From assembly GCA_016785225.1 (NCBI GenBank), contig JAFBJZ010000323.1:1054001-1118000 (forward strand): 64,000 nt of DNA, written 5' to 3'. Of the stretch, positions 13,201-24,102 are shown one piece after another. The DNA comes from Psettodes erumei (Eukaryota; Chordata; Actinopteri; Pleuronectiformes; Psettodidae). Both the position numbers and the translations under genes were made by a program. The first letter of the stretch is position 1, and each line of letters opens with the position of its first letter. Below the pieces are notes generated by a model that made no database searches, was not told the origin of the DNA, and worked only from the letters and a program-made list of their open reading frames with translations.

Positions 13201-15419
13201 GAGCTGTGGGAGAGGGGACAGGGTTAAGGCGAACTAAGCAAGGCATTTTCAGTTTGTTTTCAAGTTTGACAAATCAAACATAAATCACATATCGATGATT
13301 TTGGCAGTGCTGCAAAATATCCCCGTGTAGCATTTCTAAAGCAGGGTGTATTGCATGTGCAGTTGTTTGTACAGCAGAAATCAGAAATGACCTTTTCTGA
13401 CCTTATGACATTCACTAAATGAAATCGGAATATTCCATCAAATATGGCAACTACTCTACCTCGCGGCTATCCCATTGTTTAACATTTTTACCAATTTCCA
13501 GTTCCACATTTTGCCATATTCAGGTTTGAAAGGAAATATACTTACAAAATACAATTTCATTCATTTCATCATTCAGTTTAAGAGACTACTTGAATGACCA
13601 AATGAAATAATCTTTGATGCATACTTCTGCATGTAGCTGCCCATTGTCATACTTGGCTGTCATATTAACATATCAAAATGGCATTGTAATGTCAGTTGCT
13701 TTGGCTGTATGAAGCTAACTGCAGGACATCATAGAGAGGTAGAAGTTCAGTTGTGCGAAAGAAAGGCCTGGCAGGTGTTCTCGTTTCTTAGAGACAATCT
13801 CAGCAGCAACAGCAGCAGGAGGGCAACACAACCTGTGTTACAGGACTCTGGGGATTGTAATGGGAGCAATAAAAATGTGCCACGAATGCACACTCATTGA
13901 TTGTTAAACTACTCTATGGCTGAAAATGAAATTATATTAAGAACGTATGAGCTAAATGCACTTCATGTAGTGATTGCTTTGACAAGGATTTTAAACAGAA
14001 CAAATAAGTGGTCTCTATGACAACGTAGCATTTAGAGAACCAACACGCTTCTTGCAGTACATGGATCCAACCAGTGTACATCAGCCTCCAGCTGGCTGCT
14101 ACTGGTCTGGAGTCTGCTGTGGATTTCCACTATGCAGGACTGTTGGAGTTCTACGCCAACTGAACAGTACACCATAATCCCATAATCATAAAACTCAAAC
14201 CACTACTCATCATACTGTAGAAAGTTGGCACATGAGCACAGGAAACCAACACCGCTTATTGTTGAGGACTTCAGCAAGACTGTAGTAGTACTACTTGTAG
14301 TACTATTTGTTTTAAGATAGCAACTACAAAAACAAATAGAAGTGCAATAGCACTCTAAACTGGTTGTTGTAGTAATTGTAGTATTATGTGTGCGGATCTA
14401 AAGATTATGTAATACAAATAAAACAGAGTAATCATCCATTTTGACTGAAAAGACTTGTCAATAGTAACTACCTGCTGAACATCTGGCTGTCAGTCAAATG
14501 ATCTACCTTTTAATTGTGGCCTGTCATAGATTGTTGCTTAATCAGTCTGCTCAACTGTCAACATAGTGTCTTAGATTAGATCCAAATGGCAAGATGAGTT
14601 CAATCGCCCATCAGGCATGGGAAATGACTCAAGCGACCATTCATTAGGTTTTACTCCTGCTTTCAAATCTGTCTGTGTCATTCATGTCTGTACAGGCGAA
14701 AACAGATCCAAGTAAAATGTGGAGGATAGTTATCCTGATGTGAGGCTTTCAGTCATCAAGGTGAAATAAGTGGAGAGATGAAATGTCGAAGATGCAGTGC
14801 ATCTAAAATGAAAGAGTACTGAGTACTGTAAAGTTTTTCTAAAACTTTTTTGTTTGGCAGTCTGGAAGCACTTATGGAAAACAAATATTTCCCAGCCCAA
14901 CAGCCGTCTCTCTTCCATCGTTTTGAGTACCATAAAACCAGTAATATATATAGACTCATACAGGCAGATTGTTGTATATCTTGACTTAATGACTCACTTA
15001 AAATTTTGTAACCGATTGTTGGTCCATCAGTTGTATAAAGCCAGTTTAGTTGACTCTTTCATGATTTCAAGACATGACAGTATTTTTAGGGGAAGTGTGT
15101 GTTGCCAATATCTGATAAGGGCCAGTGTGCATTTTCTTAGAGAGTGGTTTTATTGATTAAATTAGTAATACTGTTTGGTAATTGGATTTCAGCTCCCCAT
15201 TGCTCCAGGCATGCACGGATACAAGAACGCACATGGGAAGACACGCAGTGACCTTTTTCCCCGCTCCGTCAATGCATTAACCTCTAACCTCTGACCTTTG
15301 CTCAGCTCGGCTTCTCGATGGCCTCAAGCCTCCAGCAACACACCACAAAAACACTTGACCTGCAATTCCGTGATCATATTTTGTTGTGCTGTGTATTAAA
15401 TGTCATCCTTGTATTAGTC

Positions 15420-15625
15420 ATGCTAATAAAGACTCCAAGGATGGCAATGACAACCATTGGATGGACTGCCGTGAAATTTGGCACAGATGTTCACGTCAGT
15501 TCCCCAGTACCTTGGTTTTTGACCAAATAAGAACTGATGACATTCCCATCAGCCTCAGATGTACTGTGTGTTTAGTCAGGGATTAGTCTAAATTGCTGAA
15601 CTAACCTGCTGAACATGGTCAATAT
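15420..15625 (+). repeat. Dispersed teleost repeat, partial copy A
   Basis: Contains ATTGGATGGACTGCCGTGAA, ATTTGGCACAGATGTTCA and GACATTCCCATCAGCCTCAG, wording I know from a widespread interspersed fish repeat. Shares the ATTCCCATCAGCCT block with copy B at 40672-41066. Truncated at its 3' side. Confidence 0.55.
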
Positions 15626-16852
15626 TACATATTACATTATTACACTTGCCAAACAAGATTATATCAGCTGATTTGACTATTGTTTTTAAAACTGTCACAA
15701 ATCTTATTTTTATAGATCATGATGTGCTCAATGACTGCTCTCAGCTCATTTTCAGCCACCATTTAAAACTTTAAAGTTTGGTCACACATTTTAAGCCTCT
15801 TCTACAAAAGTGATCCAAACGTCACCATGTGTGGTAGGAGTCGGCTTCGGCCTGCTGGTTCAGAGATGCTAACGCACAGCCTTAGTTTAACCACAGTTAA
15901 TTCGCAGATGAAGCAAATTTATATCTGTCAGTCATGTTCATTCTATTTTTATCGAGCACATTAGAGCATTTTAAACCCACACGTTGCTTGTGACAGGCCA
16001 CAGAGCTTTTTGCAGATAGCCGTGGCGATTCAAGTGCCAGCTTCAGTGGAGATAAATTAATAAGGCTGCTTCTCCGCCCACACAGAAACACACACAACGG
16101 ATGCCGTGCTCAAGATGCATTAAAGAGGGTGTCAGAGGGCTATGGTCTGCCCTCAAGATTTACCACTGCTGTGCGATCGCAGACTGGCTCATGCACAAGG
16201 CCAGCTTGGAAAGGAAATGAGAGGACAGTGGGAAGATACAATAAAGGGGAAGAGATGCTGAGGAAAGATGGCATTTACAAGAAGAAAGTGTGCCTATGTT
16301 GCGTAATGTGAAAGGAAAACACAAAGTGGAGTGGAGTTAAGAATGTGTTATTATTGTGATTACCTTCATCAAATGGAGAGACCAAGAAATTCAAAACTCA
16401 AGACCCATCATCATCCCTCAAAGCGAAATCTCCCATAGTCTAATCATCTGCTGATTTAACAATGTAAAAGCAAAGCATCTTCTATTTTTCATCATCCATT
16501 ACCATCTTTGCCTGTAGAAACCGCAGTCTAATGAGTGCCGGCCATGTTCCAGAGCGGAGCTGGTAATTTACCATGCTGTATTATTAATCAGAGTCTCTGT
16601 GTGATTTTGCAGCAATTTGAACGCTTATTTCCCCCATAATGCTTCAGGGGGTCGGGGTAATGAGTCTCCTTCCTAATGACTTTAGCAGTTGACAGAGACG
16701 ACATGACAGGCGCTTATGGAATCAAAGGTTTTGTCTGGAAGGATGACGGTAGAGAGTTGTGCGTGTGTGTCTATGTGTGTTGTGTTTTGTGTCCACAGAG
16801 ACGGGAGAGCACTCTCCTCGAAAGTCTGTGTGATCAAAGGAAGTCGCAGCAG

Positions 16853-16854
<2 letters not shown>

Positions 16855-16902
<48 letters not shown>
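16855..16902. repeat. (GA)n microsatellite
   Basis: About 24 pure GA units, a long purine/pyrimidine strand-asymmetric tract. Confidence 0.95.
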
Positions 16903-16905
<3 letters not shown>

Positions 16906-18059
16906 AGAAAGTCTGAAACCGAGAGAGGGAGAAAAGTGGCAGGTACAGAAGAGGATGTAAAACACACAACCCCCAGAGGGAAGGTGACAAAACACACAAG
17001 ACACAACATATGACAGTTTGTCATCCTGTCTGACAGATTTGTGCTTGTCTGTATGATCGGTTGTGTTATTATCTTTGTGTCAGTGTCTACCTCTACTGTA
17101 ATTATGTTTATTTTTTTGCGTTTGGGTAAATTCTCTCTGTATATATCAGCCACCTGCTTGTCAATCTGTCATCTGTTTTTATTTCAAATCATGTTTCTGT
17201 TGTCTCCCTCTTTGTCTACTTTCCCATCCTTTAAACCTAATGTAGGACTTGTTAGCATGAGAAAGAATAACACATCTGTTCAAATCAGTTGTCATCAGAT
17301 TAGTAAGCCTTACTTAATGCACTAAACATAATTTTTTCATCATTGTCATTAGAAACGAGATGTCTGCTACTTCACTGAAAAGTGTATTATCAAGACTTGA
17401 ACTTCATATTTGTATAAGTTTCGTACCAGACCACAATTGGTATCCAAACTTGTGACATCACAAAATCATGCTCATACGCACACGTGTTAAACGTCCTCCT
17501 TAGCAGATTTTTGTGAAAACAGCCTTCATGTGTCAAAAATGCAATCTGCACAGGGAAACGTCCAAACTAATAAAAATTGTTTGTAACTGTTTCACAAAGC
17601 AGACCCATTGTATAATTCAAAGATGCTCATTATTGTAGGAAAATCCTCATGCAGTTGACTGTAGCACCAGTAACTTTTTTGATATCTCACTGCGTGATGC
17701 AGCCAGAAGCAGTAAAGCTGAAAGTAACTCATCAATGCAAGCAGCCTGATGTTTCTTTTTCCATTGCAGAGATCTCTGACGTGGAGAAACACAGACAGTT
17801 TGCATTTGTTCCCACGAGCAGCTTAGGAAAACTTACAAAACTATGAAAAACCACAAAAAAAAAAAAGCTCATAGCACAAACAGTAGCATTGTGAAGTGGG
17901 AGGTAAACAAAGCAGCACTACAGGCACGCACATTCACCCATCGTCAGATAATCTGTGTTCTCTCTTCCTCAGATGGTGTGATTTCAGGCCAGACTCTTTC
18001 CTGTTTCATTTCATTCTTTCTCCCATCCCTCCATCCTGAGACAAAGGGATGATGGCATC

Positions 18060-18073
18060 ACTGCAGGGGGCGC
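18060..18073 (+). promoter_or_regulatory. CTCF-like site
   Basis: Core AGGGGGCGC. I count 12 of 14 positions matching CCASYAGRKGGCRS on the + strand. Confidence 0.35.
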
Positions 18074-21000
18074 TGTTTGTTTTTAAAGGAGCAGCGTCTC
18101 TGACTTGGCGATCATCCCAGCTTTATAACTAAAACCGGCTGCTGCTGTTGCTGCTGCCTCTGGGTCGATTCCACAGAGATTATCAATGCTGAGGGAAAGA
18201 GATTACCTCCAGGAAACAAATTGGTTTATTATGATTTCTCCGCTCAAGTATGTTAACAATGCCAGGAAGAGAGAACAAGGAATTTACCAGCAGATGGACG
18301 TCAGGCGGCTACGACTGCTGCTGGATCTGTGATAAATAGAAAACAACTGAAAAAAAGTGATGACAAAAGTGACTGCCTTCATGTATGGTGGTTCTTCGTC
18401 TGCTTGGTCCTTTCAAAGGAGCAATACGAGAACAAAAATAAATTCATTAAATACAAGCTTCCGGGGACACATTGCCTCTGCAGAGACAGTGATTTGCGCA
18501 GCCCAATGCTCACTTTGCTTGTTACATGGACTCCAAGGCAGCCATATCTTTTACAGCAGTTCTCTGAAGAATGCCTTTAGGACTCATCTTTTCTCTATTC
18601 AGAATCATTTTGTTTCCAAATCTAGCTACACTGAATGGTTTGCAGGGATGCAAGTGAAAGCAAAGCAATCCTCACTAGACCATCGAAGGTGAAAGGACGG
18701 CCCCTAGATTTTCACGCCTAAATTGCAGACAGTGAGGAGTTTAAGAATAGAGCCACCCATGCACTGTATGGCACTACATCCGCCCTCCAATGACAAGATA
18801 GCGACATTTATCAAATTAACTGCTGTCAAGTGTCTGTGCAGTCATGAGGAGGATTATGGGAGGGACGCTGTGTTCAAGTTCATTTGACGGCATGTCTGTC
18901 CCCCCGGCGATGCTGTGGCTGAGGCTTCACTTTAATTGCCACAGCTTTCCACTTTCGCTCGCCTACTATGCCCCCACCCCAACCTCCTCTGTGCTAAATT
19001 GTCTCTAAATTGGATATTTAGGGGATGGTGCGACTCAGGGGGAAGGGGCGGCCCTCTCTTTCTGCCGTCTCCTTGCAGCAACTCTCACCCCCGTTCCCTT
19101 TCCCTCACGGTTTACAGTACAGCGCTGCATATAAATTTGACACAATTTTTCTGTGGCAGTAATGAAAATTGCAGCCTTTTTCAAGAGACAGGGGTGCATC
19201 GTCTTTATCGCCGCTATCCAGATTCAGCCTTCTTCAATATGATTAGCTCTCCCAAGTCCTCTGTGTCCGCCAAATGACACTATATATGAAACAGATTTAT
19301 GGGGGTTGGGGTGGAGGAAGCCATTAAAACACACCATTCGATCTCTGATTACTTTCCCCTCTCTCAACAAATAGCTGGATTAAGGAAGGGGGCTCGGAGT
19401 GTTGTAGTGTAACATTAGGATCCTATGGGGCTGGGTGCGGCTTTAAGGTAAGGGTTTGAATGCATTTGTAATTGTGTGAGTGTGAGTGGAAGCTAGAGAT
19501 GGGGTTACAGTATATTGGTAGTGTTGGGATGACAGGCCTCCTCCCAGAGTCCAATAAAGGCGTCAGCGGCCGGCTGAGATTTATGATGCTGAGTGGTAGG
19601 CATGATGGGGGATGGAGAGGCAGCTCTCACTATCGAGGATATCTTACGCCTCCTTTGAGAGTTGTTCCCTCCTCTCTCCCTCTCTCTCTAATTTCATGGC
19701 TCTCAGTCTGTTGCAGTGTCTCTGTCTTGTGTCTCTTGACTGTTATTTATCATTCCTGTATCCCTGTTGTAATTATTGCTGTCTTTACAGTTTTTTTTCC
19801 CGTGGTTTTTTTTTTTTGTTTTTTTTCACCCCTCCTTTCCTTCAGCACCACACAGAGTGTTAAAGGGCTTTGGGCAGCAGTTGTTTCCTTTGTCTGTTGT
19901 CCACAGTTCTCTTTATCTCATTTAAACTCAGACAAGCCTTTTAATTCCTTTTATGGGTGGGAACGAGTGAGGCAAATAGATTGTTGGCTCGTTCATCTTT
20001 ATTTTTGTTACGGTATGTGTAGATGTTGTATCCCTAAGAGCTGAGAGCAAGAAAGGACTAAGACACCGTCAAAGAAAAGAGCATATGGGGATGAAAGACT
20101 TTACTGTATTTAGTCTGAACAGAGAGAGGTGTACAAGTAAAGAGAGGATAAAGTGGTTACAGCTTGAGACAAAGAGAATGAAATAGTGAAAGAGAGTATG
20201 CTGAATGGCCTCTCAAAATAACTTCTTTCTACAATAACTCAAGTCAATATGCCAATGCTAAAAACAGATTGTACACCCAAACAGCAAACTTCCAGGAAAG
20301 AGACTTTTTTTGTACAGGTCAGAAATATACTTGTGTTTTTTTTTCCCTCACAGAACTCTTGTTTCGTTTAAAGTCTTTTTTTTTAGAAATGTACCCATTC
20401 ACTGTTTTGCTAAGTGTAAATAATAACTGAGATTGTGTCAGCCTAACTGCCAGTAGAGCTCCAACACTCCCACTATCTCAAAATATTGAAAAGTGACAAA
20501 ATAAATTGAAATTGAAAGTGAAATAACTTTCAGTAACAAACCAACAACAGTAACTATTACTAGTCTGTGCTACAGGCGTGTTTTAGTCTGAGACAAAAAT
20601 GTATTGAGGCTCAAACCCCAATCCCAGCCTCTTTCCCAGATTCTTTGCAAGTTACACACAAAAAATGTACACATAAAGTGTCAGACAGGCACAAAAATCT
20701 TTCACTAGTGAGTCATACATAGCACAACAAAGCTGTAATGATTTACCAGTTGCAAACATCTCCCATGTACAGTATTTGAAACCTGCTCTGGATGTCCCAT
20801 CACCAATAGGTGTCACATGACACGCTGATACCTCCACCCAGCCTGTGATATTGTTTTGGAAAGACCCATGTGTTGCCATGGCAGCGCAGCACACCAGCTT
20901 TTCCCAGTGTGATTGTGGTCTTCCACCTGCAGCAGGAAAAAGACCTGTTCCCCTCCCATACACTGTTTCCATGTAAACACTTTACAGGAATGTGTGTGTG

Positions 21001-21283
21001 CGTGTGGGGGTGGGGGTGTCTGCGTGTGTGTGTTTGGTTGTTTTATTTTGCCACTAGCTTTAGGAAAAAAATCAATGGGTTGTCTGGTTTTTTTAGAAAA
21101 AAAGACCACTGTGTGAGTGTGTGTTTGCGTATGTTTGATCTGCTCTCTATGCACAGTACGCACTGTTAGGAAGAGGAGGCAGCTCATCTGCGAGTAGCAT
21201 GAGGATGAAGAGGGCAGTGGAGGTGGTGGGGGCCACAAATGACTTCAAACAGTGGGGGCGTACAAAGAAAGAATGTGAGAGGC

Positions 21284-21288
<5 letters not shown>

Positions 21289-21315
<27 letters not shown>
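21289..21315. repeat. (GA)n microsatellite
   Basis: About 13 pure GA units. Confidence 0.9.
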
Positions 21316-21320
<5 letters not shown>

Positions 21321-21901
21321 ACTTTAGAAGTGACGTCTGGGCCGCGATGAGGTCAGACGTGGAGACTAGTGTGTGATGACCACAGGCTATAGTAACCCAT
21401 TAACAAACGTGTAAATCTCAGTCCCTCCCCCGTTGGAAACGGCTGGTCACACACACACTTGTGGTGTGGTTCAAAGCTACACATGAACACTGTATTAGGT
21501 AGACTCGTATCGATCTCAACAGTTATGATGTGTTAGTAACTATTTAATCAACCCTTTATTTTCTTTATAAAAAAAGAACTTCCGGATTATCTTGTTGTAT
21601 TTTTAAAAAAGCAGATAAACTGTAGCTATTTAGCTTCTTGTTCTTTTATGGTTTTGTCCCTTAGAGGCATACATTCCCCAGAAGACACTATGTTTATTCA
21701 GATTCAGAGCGGTGGTGACTCATTTGGCATTTCATGTATCCTCAGTTTAGCTGCAGTTTATCATTATTATTCATGACTACGGTTTTAGGTCTGTGACTGT
21801 GCCCTCTTTTAACCAATAGGTGGTTACGTACCAGAAATTGTTGTTTGGACGCGCAACACATTTGGCCTCAAGGCTGTGTGTGGGTGCACAAAAGGCATGG
21901 T

Positions 21902-21920
21902 ACACACACACACACACACA
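21902..21920. repeat. (AC)n microsatellite
   Basis: Short pure AC run. Confidence 0.85.
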
Positions 21921-22701
21921 CGCACATATGCGTACACATGCCCTAAGTGTTTCTAATGACAGTCTTTTTCCAAAGCAAGGTAGCATGAGTCCTGAAGTGA
22001 CTTTGGTGTTTGGCAGAAAGAGGTGGGAGATATCAAATATTTTAAATGTCTTCTCAAGATGTTATCCTTCCTTACATGGATACACAGAGAGGTGTGGTCA
22101 GGGGAAAAAAATAGGACAAACGTGCCAGGATGGGACCCATTCATTTCCCACTTGGTGTTTCTCACATCTGCACCCTGTATTGTTATACAATGCTTGTGGT
22201 AAATGTGTTTATCTTTTCATTAGCATGCTCTCTTCTAAAGGCTTGTTGATGGAAGTAAATTGAAACGTACGTTATTGGAGGATACGCTGAAGAGTGGAAG
22301 AGGAAGACGGGAGGTTTTAATATTAATATTAAGACTATAATTAGAAATTCTGCAGTATACAAATAACAGCATATGTGCAGCAGTTGCAAAATAACAGTAG
22401 CAGTGCACACTAAAAATAAAAATGAATGAAGAATGTGTAGTACGCTACTCAGTTTGGTCTGCTGCAAGGTTTGGCATTGTGGGAAGAGACTGTTTGCACA
22501 CAAACACACACATACGTACACAGAGCTTCTGTGTTGGTCTTTGCCGGGCCATTTGCCATTGGTCGAAGCAGGCACAGTGGGCAGCACTCACCCACAGGCA
22601 GCAGAGAGTACACGGAGCAAGCAGTGGGTGGGCTGAAGGTCAGATGGGCCCCGGACACACCGGCATTGTTCGTTCTGTCCTTTTTTTCCCCCCTCACTCC
22701 A

Positions 22702-22714
22702 TGACCTTTGACCT
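22702..22714 (-). promoter_or_regulatory. DR1 nuclear-receptor element
   Basis: TGACCT T TGACCT, on the minus strand AGGTCA A AGGTCA: a perfect one-base-spaced direct repeat, as bound by RXR heterodimers, HNF4 and COUP-TF. Confidence 0.4.
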
Positions 22715-23750
22715 TAAGAGCATGTGTCTGTATTGTGTGTGGTGTAAACCAAAGATTTATGAAAGTGAGTTCATAGAGTTCAAAAATATGAGTACTGAAG
22801 TACATGTCCGCTGAAAGGGTTTGAAAGCTACATAATGCTCATAATTGGTGCGAACTGCAGAGCATTCTGTGTGTGTGAGTTTGTGTTTGACTTCGGCATG
22901 TTATTAGTCTGAGTCAGCACAGAGGAGGCCCAGCCAGCTCCCCGAGAAGTGCGGCTCTGTTGAATGTCGGTGTGGGAGGAGATGAGCAAAAGGTCTTCTG
23001 TGACAGTCAGAGATGCACGATTTCTTCCCCTCAGCTGTTACACACCAGATTCCCCGAAGCGCTGACTGTGCTCTCTCCTCCTGGAAGATGAACAAATTTA
23101 ACCCACCAAAACATGTGATCCACAACTTGAACCTTGAATGAAACATATAATCTCTATGAATGTGACATTGTAATGAAAGTCATTTGTAGTCAGATTGTAC
23201 TTTGTTTGCATCCAACCCACTGACCTTTGTTTCTTTGTGTCTCTCCCACCTCTTCTTACAAAGGGCAGCCCTTACAATCGTTGGCAAAACTTTGTGACAG
23301 CGAAAATGCTAATTTCCCAAAGAGAAAGTTATTGCACCCACCACAGAAGCAGGTCGGAGAGAGGTTGCTGAAAATTTCCCTCGAGGTGCTGCACTCAGTT
23401 CAAATTATTTGAACCCTGACCCAGTTCAAGTGCCTCCTTTTGGAGCATTGTGTTTTTATATGGATGCATGAACAAAGATGCAGGGGGAAACTCATTTTGT
23501 GCCCCAGTTTCCAAAACTGCATTAATTAACATTGGAAATGAGTTCTGCAAGGCCAAATAGCACATGTGAAACAAGATCCTGCCCGGCGTGCTTTGTGACA
23601 CATTACGTGTTTATGTTAAAAAGAATTACTATTGGGGTGTATTCCATATTGTTATTAGATTATATTAAACTCACAAACATTGATATCAGTGTCCAGTTAT
23701 TAATCAGATTATACAGCAAATCACCTAATCCATGTTTACTTGGTCAGCAT

Positions 23751-23764
23751 GTGTGTGTGTGTGA

Positions 23765-23806
<42 letters not shown>
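23751..23806. repeat. (GT)n microsatellite just upstream of bcr exon 2
   Basis: GT array with two A interruptions early on, ending about 110 nt before the exon 2 acceptor. In the pre-mRNA it is a long UG tract. Confidence 0.95.
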
Positions 23807-23809
<3 letters not shown>

Positions 23810-23917
23810 GGGGCAGGTGCCCCATCTGTCCACTGCAAACTGTCTCATGAAGCAAAAAAATCAAGAAATAATGTAAAAGATCTTACTAACGTAAGATTTG
23901 GTTCTCTCCTGCCACAG

Positions 23918-24102
23918 ACGGTCACTTCACCGGGACCCCTCCTTCATACGGTTACGATGCAGACCGCGCAGAAGAGCAGCGGAGGCACCACGACATCCTG
24001 CCGTACATCGATGACTCGCCGTCATCCTCGCCGCACCTCAGCTCCAAGAGCCGCAGCAGTCGGGACACCCTCTCTTCTGGGTCGCTTGAGTCCTCCAAGT
24101 CG
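23918..24102 (+). CDS. bcr: bcr exon 2 (linker before DH domain)
   Basis: 185 nt, entered in phase 1 (first codon split with exon 1) and left at a codon boundary. Encodes residues 1-61, including RAEEQRRHHDILPYIDDSP and a Ser-rich stretch, matching the BCR linker before the GEF domain. The acceptor is ctgccacag. The donor is TCG|GTCCGT, weak at +3 to +4, but it is the only nearby GT that keeps frame with exon 3. A GT microsatellite ends about 110 nt upstream of the exon. Confidence 0.93.

Larger units (their letters stand above)
1..23917 (+). other. bcr: bcr intron 1, downstream part (no coding exon found)
   Basis: No stretch here reads as bcr exon 1, which should give an open frame of about 400 codons. 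The longest open frames are 190 codons or less and run through simple repeats. The region is therefore read as intron 1, at least 23.9 kb long. It holds AC/GT, GA, GTT, TAAG and ATGG microsatellites, a transposon-like element at 4808-5150, part of a dispersed fish repeat at 15420-15625, and a CpG-rich block at 13030-13200 with an RFX X-box. It also holds candidate AP-1, nuclear-receptor DR1 and CTCF sites (listed separately). Stretches near 16500-16700, 18060-18320 and 18900-19280 are low in simple repeat and look like possible conserved non-coding sequence. That last point is an impression only. Confidence 0.8.

Noticed and set aside
19841..19861. RE1/NRSF silencer site
   Set aside because: The left half TTCAGCACCAC is perfect but the right half is poor; a half site alone is weak.
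19472..20044. Open frame of 190 codons in bcr intron 1
   Set aside because: The second half is T/C-rich low-complexity sequence, there is no recognisable domain, and no splice or family support.
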